Shown: positions 56,107-64,000 of the stretch, piece by piece | Layout of the letters: each line of letters begins with the position of its first letter | How positions within the stretch are numbered: position 1 is the stretch's first letter | NCBI GenBank assembly: GCA_039707465.1 | Contig: CM077645.1 | Coordinates: 66,041,850-66,105,849 of the forward strand | Source: Rhabdophis nuchalis | Taxonomy: Eukaryota > Chordata > Lepidosauria > Squamata > Natricidae | Length of the DNA stretch: 64,000 nt | Direction: 5' to 3' | Notes under the pieces: generated by a model | Databases searched by the model: none | Seen by the model: the letters and a program-made list of their open reading frames with translations, nothing else | Told to the model about the DNA's origin: nothing | Program-made: the position numbers and the translations under genes

Positions 56107-59100
56107 ATGCGGTTTATAAAAATAATGACATGGAACGTGAAAGGTACAGGCAATCATATAAAAAGGAAAAGATTGGAACTTAAATTTAAAAGGGATTCTC
56201 CAGATATATTATTTTTGCAGGAAACTCATCAAAAATCTGAGGATTTTAATAGAATGAATATTAAAGGTATGCAAATTTATGAAAAATCTTTTGGGACTTC
56301 CAAAGCTAGAGGAGTTGCGATATTGATATCAAATAGGGTACACTTCGAGAAAAAACAAGTAATTAGAGATGAGGAAGGCAGATATTTAATAATTACAGGG
56401 AATATTAACGAGCAAAAAGTGACATTGGTTAATTTATATTTACCGAATGAAAAACAAAAGGGATTTTTGGATAAAATTACTAAGATTTTGGAAATAGAAA
56501 GTGAAGGGAAAGTAATTGTGGCGGGAGATTTCAACCTAATTAGGGATAAAATTGATAGTAATAATCCTACCCGCTTTAGACAAACAAATAAAGGGGAAAT
56601 TTTAAATAATTGGATGTTTCAAAACAGTGTGGCAGATGTTTGGAGAGAGTTGAAAGGCCCTGAAAGGGTGTATACATTTTGTTCTAAGGTACATAATACT
56701 TATTCAAGGATTGATTATATTTTTGTTTCTAAAGATTTGCTGAATAAAGTAGATAGAATAGATGTGGGAATTTTTAAGGATTCTGACCATGCAGAAGTCA
56801 TGATGGAAATAGATTTTAATTTTGAGAAAAAGGAAAGAGGTTGGAGATATGATGAAAAATTGTATAAAAGGGAGGAGGATAAAATATGGATATTCCAAAA
56901 ATGGAAGGAAAGTTGGGAATTGAATGATAATGAAGAGGTCAAATTTGAAATTGTTTGGGATACCATGAAAGCCATATTTAGAGGAGAAAGTATTAAATTG
57001 TCAAGCAGGAAATATAGAGAATACAAAGCAAAAATTGATCAGGATACAAGACAAATTAAGATATTGGAGAACCAATTCTCACTTACGAAAGATAAAAAAT
57101 GTTTGGAGGAATTGACCTTATTAAAAACTAAATTGATAGAAGAAGATATTGAATTGGTTAAAAAAAATTTAAGATATTTGAATAGGGATTTTTTTGAATT
57201 TAGTAATAAAAATTCTAGGTTATTGGCAAAGACGGCGAAAAATAAAACTCAAAAGAGAGAAATTGGTTCTCTGATAGATGATAAAGGTATAAGGTGTTAT
57301 AAGAGATTGGAGAAATGTGAAGTAGCTAGGAATTTTTTTCAAAAATTATACTTAAAGAAATCAATTGATTTAGAAAAATTGAAGAATCATCTTGGAAAAT
57401 ATGGTATGAAGATAGATCAAACATACAAAGACTTGATGGAAAGAGATATTACACAGGAGGAAATTAATGAAATAATACAAGAGTTAAAATTAGGGAAGAC
57501 CCCAGGAGAAGATGGATTACCTGCTGAATTTTATAAAGATTTCAAGGAACTAATAGTACCAAAACTACAAAAATTATTCAATGGAATTTTACATGGTGGA
57601 GAAGTCCCGATGTCATGGAATAAGACAGTAATATCTATAATTCCTAAACCGGATAAAGATCTTGAGAGGATCGAGTCCTATCGACCTATTTCTTTAATCA
57701 ACCAAGATGCTAAAATATTTACAGCTATTATAAGTAATAGATTAAATAGTTTTATAGATAAATATATAAGTTATAACCAAGTAGGGTTTGTTAAAGGTAG
57801 ATATATGAGTGATATAATTAGAAGAGTATTGAATATTATAGATGTAGCAGAGAATAATGGAGATGAATTAGGTATAATATCGTTAGATATTTTTAAAGCT
57901 TTTGATTCTGTACAATGGGATACTATAAAAGTAATTATCGAGGCATTAGGCTTTGGTAATAAATTTATACATGTTATTTCAAAACTGTATCAAAAAAGCA
58001 GTGCAAAGGTAAAGGTGAATGGAATAATGACGGAAGAGATTAAATTGGAAGCAGGCACGAGACAAGGATGTCCCTTGTCTCCAACATTATTTTTGTTAGT
58101 TATGGAAATTTTGATTAAATTGATAGAAGCAGATGAAGAGTTGGAAGGTTATAAGGGATATAAGATAAATTTGTATGCGGATGACACTTTGATTATTTTG
58201 AAAGATATAGAGAGAGATTTAAAGAGGATAAATAAACATTTGATAGAATTTGAAGAAATGACAGGTTTAAAGGTAAATTGGTCAAAATCTGAATTACTAA
58301 TGAATAAAGATGGTAAGGAGTGGGAGAGTATGCAAGAACAATTTGGGATAAGAGCTAAGAATACATTGAAATACTTGGGGATAACACTTTCGCTTAAAGT
58401 TAGAGATTTAAAAAAAATTAATTATGAGGTGATGCTGAAGGAAGTAGAAAAAAAGATAGATAAATATAAAGAGATAAAGTTGTCTTGGTTTGGTAGAATT
58501 GCAATGTGTAAAATGATGTTATTACCAAAGTTTAACTTTTTATTTGAGATGCTACCATTAAATTTGACAGAGAAAGATATAGAAGAATATCAGAAGAAAT
58601 TAGATAAATTTTGTAATGGTGGGAAAAGACCAAGATTAATGAAGAAATTGTGGTATCAAAATCAAAAAGAGGGTGGATTGGGAATTCCCAATCTACTTAA
58701 TTATTATCGGGCATATAATATTAGAACTGTGATAAAAATACTTAAAGGTGGAGATGGTCATTGGGGAGATCTGGAGTTAAAAGATATTAAGAGATTTGGG
58801 TCTATATGGTTTTTAGATAGAGCAAAAACAAAAAAGACAATTAATAGTTATTGGTTAAAAGGGTTGAGTAAAACTTGGAATAAATTTGTTAAAAAATTGA
58901 TTCCGGATATAACGTTTTTGGGAAAGACAACTGAAAGTTGGCCGATTAAAACCAATATAAGTCGGAACAAAGTAATTGAAGATGAAAATATAGGAAATAT
59001 AGTAGATTGGTTAAGAGCCTTAGGAACTGAAAGTAGGAAGAAAAAAGTAATTCAAAAATTGGAGTTAAATTGGTTTGAAAAAATACAGGTAGAAAAATGG

Positions 59101-59892
59101 AATATGAAAGTAAGGGGAATATGTAACATAGATAGAAGTAAAACTAAGTTTGAAAGTTTAGTATCTCAAATTATTAAAGATGAAACCGGGTTAAAAGGAC
59201 TCGTCAGTAAGATATACAGGATTATAAACTTTGATGGAAATCCACAAATGGTAATGAAAAAGAATTGGGAGGAAGATCTAAAGATTAAAATATTGGATTT
59301 GGATTGGAATGAGAATTGGAAGAGTCGGATTATGAGGACTTTATCTATAAGGATTAAAGAACATAATTTTAAGGTTGTTTGGAAATGGTACTGGACCCCA
59401 CTAAGATTATCACTGATAGATAAAAAAATGAATGATAAATGTTGGAGATGTAATACGGAATTGGGAACTTATGAGCATATGTGGTATAAATGTGTGAAAA
59501 TTAAAAAGTTTTGGCAGCAATTAGAAGGAACAATGTGTGAAATGATGAAAAGAATAATAATATTGAGACCAGAAACTATATTGTTATTGATAATTAATGA
59601 ACCAGAGTTAACAAAACACGAGAAAGAACTGATTAGAATTATGATTATAATGGGTAGAATTGTAATAGCAAGATATTGGAAAATAGAGGTAAATATTAAA
59701 ATAGAAGAATGGTATTGTGAAATGTGGAAATTAGCCTTAAATGATAAAATGACGTGTGATATTAAATTTAGAGAGGGGGTTTATAAAAATGATATCTTTT
59801 GGAAGACTTGGAAGCCATTTGTGGACTATGCACTTGGAACTTTGGACGTCTCGACGCCTGTACCGAGGGAACGTGGATTTTGGAGATCCTAA
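56107..59892 (+). CDS. L1 ORF2 protein (endonuclease and reverse transcriptase)
   Basis: 1,261 residues. It nicks target DNA and reverse-transcribes L1 RNA at the nick. The endonuclease domain (about 1-235) has N10 in TWNVKG, E39 in QETH, the GDFN motif at 140-143, and the D227-H228 pair in SDH, all expected catalytic residues. The RT domain (about 450-760) has D594 and D600 in SLDIFKAFD, the GTRQGCPLSPTLF block, and Y690-A-D-D693. The C-terminal cysteine motif is C1112-X2-C1115-X8-H1124-X4-C1129. The frame could start at M1 or M7 (56125); MTWNVKG after M7 is closer to other L1s. No disabling change is visible. Confidence 0.95.
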   Translation: MRFIKIMTWNVKGTGNHIKRKRLELKFKRDSPDILFLQETHQKSEDFNRMNIKGMQIYEKSFGTSKARGVAILISNRVHFEKKQVIRDEEGRYLIITGNINEQKVTLVNLYLPNEKQKGFLDKITKILEIESEGKVIVAGDFNLIRDKIDSNNPTRFRQTNKGEILNNWMFQNSVADVWRELKGPERVYTFCSKVHNTYSRIDYIFVSKDLLNKVDRIDVGIFKDSDHAEVMMEIDFNFEKKERGWRYDEKLYKREEDKIWIFQKWKESWELNDNEEVKFEIVWDTMKAIFRGESIKLSSRKYREYKAKIDQDTRQIKILENQFSLTKDKKCLEELTLLKTKLIEEDIELVKKNLRYLNRDFFEFSNKNSRLLAKTAKNKTQKREIGSLIDDKGIRCYKRLEKCEVARNFFQKLYLKKSIDLEKLKNHLGKYGMKIDQTYKDLMERDITQEEINEIIQELKLGKTPGEDGLPAEFYKDFKELIVPKLQKLFNGILHGGEVPMSWNKTVISIIPKPDKDLERIESYRPISLINQDAKIFTAIISNRLNSFIDKYISYNQVGFVKGRYMSDIIRRVLNIIDVAENNGDELGIISLDIFKAFDSVQWDTIKVIIEALGFGNKFIHVISKLYQKSSAKVKVNGIMTEEIKLEAGTRQGCPLSPTLFLLVMEILIKLIEADEELEGYKGYKINLYADDTLIILKDIERDLKRINKHLIEFEEMTGLKVNWSKSELLMNKDGKEWESMQEQFGIRAKNTLKYLGITLSLKVRDLKKINYEVMLKEVEKKIDKYKEIKLSWFGRIAMCKMMLLPKFNFLFEMLPLNLTEKDIEEYQKKLDKFCNGGKRPRLMKKLWYQNQKEGGLGIPNLLNYYRAYNIRTVIKILKGGDGHWGDLELKDIKRFGSIWFLDRAKTKKTINSYWLKGLSKTWNKFVKKLIPDITFLGKTTESWPIKTNISRNKVIEDENIGNIVDWLRALGTESRKKKVIQKLELNWFEKIQVEKWNMKVRGICNIDRSKTKFESLVSQIIKDETGLKGLVSKIYRIINFDGNPQMVMKKNWEEDLKIKILDLDWNENWKSRIMRTLSIRIKEHNFKVVWKWYWTPLRLSLIDKKMNDKCWRCNTELGTYEHMWYKCVKIKKFWQQLEGTMCEMMKRIIILRPETILLLIINEPELTKHEKELIRIMIIMGRIVIARYWKIEVNIKIEEWYCEMWKLALNDKMTCDIKFREGVYKNDIFWKTWKPFVDYALGTLDVSTPVPRERGFWRS

Positions 59893-60020
59893 AGATAATA
59901 GACGACACTTGAAACCAACTCTTCCTTTTGTTTTGTACAGCACTGGGTGATATATTGTAAAACAGTATAAAAATTTTAATTAAAAAAAAAAAAAAAAAAA
60001 GGAAATGAAAAAAAAAAAAA
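59893..60020 (+). other. L1 3' UTR and A-tail
   Basis: About 90 bp of 3' UTR, then A-runs at 59982-60000 and 60008-60020. No canonical AATAAA is seen before the tail. Confidence 0.85.
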
Positions 60021-60030
60021 AAGAAGCTTA

Positions 60031-60178
60031 TAGAGTGCTCCTAAGAGCTGGGGGGAGCGCGCAAAAAATGGCTTGTTTTTTGCTCATTTATGCCCATTTT
60101 TGCAGTCTGGAAGTTTCCTAAAGGCTATGCATGGCTATTTTGGTGAAGGGGAGGGGTTTCAGGAGGCTAAAAATGCTG
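60031..60178. repeat. Tandem duplication, copy 2, right part
   Basis: Continues 'tagagtgctcctaagagc' through 'aggctaaaaatgctg', matching copy 1 at 53445-53594. Beyond this the MITE continues to its right end, which copy 1 lacks. Confidence 0.9.
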
Positions 60179-60262
60179 TATTCAGTGTATAAGATGCATC
60201 CAGATTTCCAGCCTCTTTTTATACTCTGAAAAATAAACTCCTTTTATACTCCAAAAAATATG

Positions 60263-61599
60263 GTATATAAAGTCTTTGACTCTAAATGCAGACAGCTTGA
60301 ATAATGTGATGTTAGGTGCTATAGTTTATTTGTATCCAGACGACAGATATTCACTTCCTATGTAAACATTATGTTAATTCCGGAGATTCATTAGTGTTCA
60401 GATATTTGAACTAGAAAGATAGGCTGATAAAAGAATAAGATTCACTTTAAAAGGGAATTTTACTGATAAAGAAAGAATTATCTGTCTCCTTGAAATGGAG
60501 ATTCCAGATTCTTATTACAAATCAATTAAAATGTGGCCAAATGCCTGTGAGACGACATAAGATAGTGGCAAAATAATTTCTCATCCTCTGAAATTTTTTT
60601 TTATACATTCTGCCTTTTTTTATACTGTTTTTTTTTTCCTGGTTACAAATCTTGCTGTTATTTCAATTTCAAGGCTGCCCAAATCCACAGAGGCTCTGGA
60701 TGAATTACAGTGAAAAGAAGTTAAAAGAAATTTAGAACAACCCTACCCAAGGGTTCTTCTTAGAGGAAGAAGAATACAGCTGATTGGAAGACAGACAACC
60801 CCCCCCCCACAACAGGGCTCACCCACCACCTAGCCTAAAGTTTAGGAGAATAACCAATTTCTTTAACAAATTGTGAAAATTCAAAAGGGAACAGTATGTA
60901 TTTATGGGGGATCCCATTGCTGCTATCCTTTTGACTTTTCACATCTTTGAAAAGGCAAAAGTCAGAAGTTTTATTTGAACTTCTATGCTGGTGATTTGAT
61001 TTCTTCAAAATTCACTAGTAAGCTTGAAAAAAAATAAAAAAACAAAAAAAATAGCATTAACTTATTAGTTAAACATATTTTAAATTAATAAATTGAGGCT
61101 CAATTTAGACAAGATTGATGGATAATCAGACCATGAAAACAGGTTTCATACTGATCTGAATGGGGTTTGATTCTCATTTAAAGATTAGATTTCCAGTTTT
61201 AATGTTTTTAGATTCAGCAGTCTTGATAAATCTCAAGGGACACCTGTAGCTTAAAATAAGCTACGGTATTAAGGAAGTTTATAACTTCCGGTTCAGAAAT
61301 GGCTTTGCCAATGATGATCCATGCAATAATAACATCTAGGACATAATGTTTCAGTACAGGTAAATCTTGCACTGGTACAAATGTGGTAGTTAAATTTCAC
61401 TGCTATGGAGAACCATGACTATAAATTCTGATTTGAGTGCTCTGACTCTTTTTCTCATTTGAAGATTACAAGTAATATGTTACTGGAAAAACTCTTGATT
61501 GTAGCAGTGACAGAGATAAAATCATGGGCTGATTGGACAATTGAAAAAAAAATCATATCTATAAAAAGGGAAATGTTATCTGCATGAATGATTGGTATC
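60263..61599. other. Unique sequence with a possible LINE-tail scrap
   Basis: 'aaggctgcccaaatccacag' near 60673 resembles the scrap at 34.9 kb. Nothing else recognised. Confidence 0.45.
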
Positions 61600-61607
61600 T
61601 ATTGGTC

Positions 61608-61776
61608 CAGGGGTGGTATACACTTACCTTCACTACTGGTTCGCAAATGTGAGCTTGTGCATGCACAAAAAAGCCTACATGGGATGTCATAGAGATGGAC
61701 GCGGTAGGCAGAGCCACTTGTGATTTCCTCTACCGGTTTGGATGATCCGGTCCAAATCAGTAGAATACCACCTCTT
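61608..61776. mobile_element. Short hAT element
   Basis: Ends 'caggggtggtatacactta' and 'gtagaataccacctctt'. Flanking 8-mers tattggtc (61600-61607) and tattggct (61777-61784), 6 of 8. The interior has 'ctactggttcg' and 'ctaccggtttgg', as in related squamate elements. Confidence 0.72.
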
Positions 61777-61784
61777 TATTGGCT

Positions 61785-62140
61785 TCAACTAATCCTTGAT
61801 CAAATGTTTTCCTGGGACTCATACCTTGTTACAATTATGTGCTAACTCTTTCCTACTTTTTCAGTTTTTATCATTTTGTCATATAGTATTTTTATCGTAT
61901 ATAAAATATCTTCTAACATCAGACTAGCGCTTACTGGATTGTACTTTAGGAAACGTGTAACATTTTGTTTTGAAAAAGTGCCTCCGTTCTCAAGTGATCC
62001 TTCCACACAGTACGTCAATGTTCCCGCCAAGCCTCCCACGCCTTCCCCTATGAATGGCAGCCTCAGGATGGCCGTCCGGAGGCTTGCCATTTTGGGGTTT
62101 GACACTGAGCCATTTTTGAACCTATAATAAAAAGATAGAT
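61785..62140. other. Unassigned sequence with a GC-richer patch
   Basis: 61985-62100 is richer in GC and CpG than its surroundings and carries an 83-87 codon frame on each strand. No domain recognised. Confidence 0.35.
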
Positions 62141-62440
62141 GAGGTTTGTCTGCTAATTATCAGCCCATTAGTCCTTCAGTATAACCTACAAGGTTTATGC
62201 TAAACATCTATGCAATAAACTTTCCAATTGGCTAGATATAGAATATATTTTGGCAGATGAGCAGACAGACTTTCAAGCTGGGGCCTCTATTTAGATAATG
62301 CTCTTATTTTGTAGCAATTGTCACTGCAATGTTATGGATTTGAGAGGAAACTAGACCTATATATTTGAGGAGCCAGTCATCCTTTTTTTCAGCTAGCAAG
62401 TTATCTAAATCAAACAACAGTCTACAAATTCGGAAAATCT
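62140..62440 (+). pseudogene. Non-LTR reverse transcriptase relic
   Basis: Combining frames on the + strand gives fragments like a LINE RT fingers region: an ISPLV stretch, a KVYAKHLCNKLSNWLD-like stretch, an ADEQ-type motif, then DNALIL. Several stops and frameshifts. The clade is not clear (not L1, CR1 or L2). Confidence 0.4.
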
Positions 62441-64000
62441 TTCACTTTGTCACATTTTTATGTGTTTCAATAACTATTCTTGAATATTTTTAAGTCCTAT
62501 ATTATTGAGATTTTCCTATGTGCTGCTGAATTTACAGTATTATTAATCTTCCATTGTAGTATTTTTTTAATAAACATTTTAAAGTAAATTTCCTAAGTCT
62601 GTCAGATTTTTTTTTATTGCAAGGTTGCATCGGTCTTGTAGAATTTTGTTTCTTTGAACATGCCAACCTTCAGCTTTATTGTTTGTAACACTGAACATGT
62701 TTTGATGGCATAGACACCACAGATAAACCTACTTTTATTTATTTTTATCATTTTATTCTATTTTTGTGGAATTATGACTGTGGATTATTGTTTACAAAAG
62801 TAACTGTATTTTTAATTTCTAAAAATTATAACAAGCATTGTAATTGATAAAATAGCATTAATCTTTTATTCCTAGGTTTTGAATGAACACAATAGACACA
62901 GAGATTAAAATACTTGCTATTTCACTATAAACCTAGACTCACGCATTTCAAAAAGTCATAAAACATATAGTCCTTTATAATTCTGAGGTTGCTGCCATAA
63001 TCTTTACAATCAAGTTTGAAGCATACAAACTTGACACATTGAAAATGGTCATGATCTATAGAAGTACAGTTGAAACCTGACATTTCTTATTTGCTCTTGC
63101 AACGTTTCATTACAATCCATGAAGTTCCAGACATTTCTGCTGTATGAAAAGTAGTAAAGCTGATAGGAGATACTGAACCTTTGATGACAACTTCTGCAAA
63201 GTGATGCATTCTGCATTTTTTAAAAAAAAAATCAAGAAAAAGTGTATAGTACTAAAAGTGCACCAATGATGTTCACATTGAAGTGCCCTGGCTTGTATAG
63301 GCACTTTATGCTTTGTATTGTGCAATCTTATCCTCATTTAGAGTAATCTGATCAAAATAGAGTAATATTCCAATGTCTAAACCCTGCCACAAAAAATTAC
63401 TTACAATATTGAATAACATTCCAAGTTTTCAATGAAATGTATTCAAAGCAGGCTGTGCTATCAATGCCATTTCAAAAGTGTGGCTGATACCTTTCAAAGT
63501 CTTTCATTTTGCACATTAATGTAGATCAGGAGGCAACTGAAAAGGAGAAAAAGATTGGATATATAAAATTAACAACCAATTTAAATACACTTGAACAAGA
63601 TTAAGTACATATATGTTGACTTAAACATGTGATGACTCTCCATGAAAGATTGACTACTCAGTTTAATAAAATAGTATAAATTGGAAAATCTGAAGAATAG
63701 ATGACAAGTGGTAGAACATTTTTAATGATAGGAGACAGAGACAAAGCATTGCAAGCATTTATGGGCCAATTCTTGCTAGTTCAGCAATGTTTAAGTTGCT
63801 AATTGTATTGTTAGCAAATGTGATTTCAAGTTACATATTCCAAAATTCGTTGTATCCATTTGAACAGAAAAACAGAAAGGTAGCTGCCAAATTTCAATAG
63901 AATAAATGCGAAGAAAAAACAAATTATAAAGGGCAGACATGCAAAATTATGCAAAAGAACTATTATAAAATCTTTGATAGTAAATGGTGAAGAATTGTGA
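62441..64000. other. AT-rich unique sequence
   Basis: No gene or confident repeat found up to the window end. Confidence 0.5.

Larger units (their letters stand above)
54181..60020 (+). mobile_element. Full-length L1 LINE with both ORFs open
   Basis: A complete 5.8-kb L1: 5' UTR 54181-54804, ORF1 54805-55839, spacer 55840-56106, ORF2 56107-59892, short 3' UTR and an A-tail made of two A-runs separated by GGAAATG. It is flanked by the 10-bp duplication AAGAAGCTTA (54171-54180 and 60021-60030). The insertion junction TTT/AAGAA fits the TT/AAAA preference of L1 endonuclease. The sense strand is A-rich in coding regions, as is usual for L1. There is no internal stop or frameshift, so this copy is young and possibly retrotransposition-competent. 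Confidence 0.95.
54000..60262. mobile_element. MITE split by L1
   Basis: The left part starts 'ccatatatttcagactataa' near 54001; the right part ends 'ctccaaaaaatatgg' near 60261. The ends are roughly inverted (ccatatattt against aaatatgg), with 'tataagatgcatcc'-type internal mirror repeats. The superfamily was not established. Confidence 0.5.

Noticed and set aside
55916..56119. 67-codon hydrophobic frame between L1 ORF1 and ORF2
   Set aside because: T-rich spacer gives hydrophobic codons by composition; no homologous third ORF is established at this place in L1.
61985..62105. GC-richer patch as a CpG-island promoter or exon
   Set aside because: Too short, no splice or promoter signal, and the frames lack any recognisable domain.

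Overview
This is vertebrate nuclear DNA, almost certainly from a squamate reptile and most likely a snake. The evidence is the co-occurrence of L1, L2-type, CR1 and Bov-B LINEs, tRNA-derived SINEs with squamate-style bodies, many short hAT elements with 8-bp target duplications, a (GATA)24 array, and LINE tails that run into pentanucleotide or ATT microsatellites. I found no host protein-coding exon, tRNA, rRNA or CRISPR array. The window reads as intergenic or deep intronic sequence, and what can be annotated is a layered record of transposon insertions. The species guess is inference from repeat content only.

Layout. 0-4.2 kb: L2 tail, two sets of hAT elements nested in each other, a purine microsatellite, CR1 and L2 fragments. 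5.8-11.15 kb: a tRNA-SINE split at its B box by a class-I endogenous retrovirus (tRNA-Glu primer site, two 476-bp LTRs differing at about two bases) whose interior is badly decayed and holds a CR1 fragment. 11.3-12.4 kb: L2 copy lacking the catalytic YADD segment. 12.4-24.8 kb: mostly AT-rich unique DNA with scattered hAT elements, a (GATA)24 array and a SINE. 24.8-26.1 kb: a 1.3-kb hAT element with a GC-rich inverted repeat and a long pyrimidine tract. 26.4-27.8 kb: a Bov-B split by an LTR-like insertion that carries an L2 fragment. 29.5-33.5 kb: L2 tail with a 250-bp ATT array, then a long CR1. 35-40 kb: foldback structures, a 0.55-kb palindrome built on SINE copies, and a hAT element holding a solo LTR. 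42.5-50.8 kb: L2 tail, TA-target elements and a nearly complete L2. 53-60.3 kb: a local tandem duplication, one copy of which is split by a full-length L1 with both ORFs open. 60.3-64 kb: unique DNA, one hAT element and a LINE relic.

The stand-out locus is the L1 at 54181-60020. Both ORFs are open, the expected catalytic residues are present, it has a poly-A tail and a 10-bp target duplication, and its pre-insertion site survives in the duplicate copy about 0.7 kb upstream. The second is the retrovirus: near-identical LTRs around a long-dead interior point to recent movement of a defective element with proteins supplied from elsewhere. The third is the set of hAT elements, whose target duplications share a central TA that suggests one transposase group served most of them.
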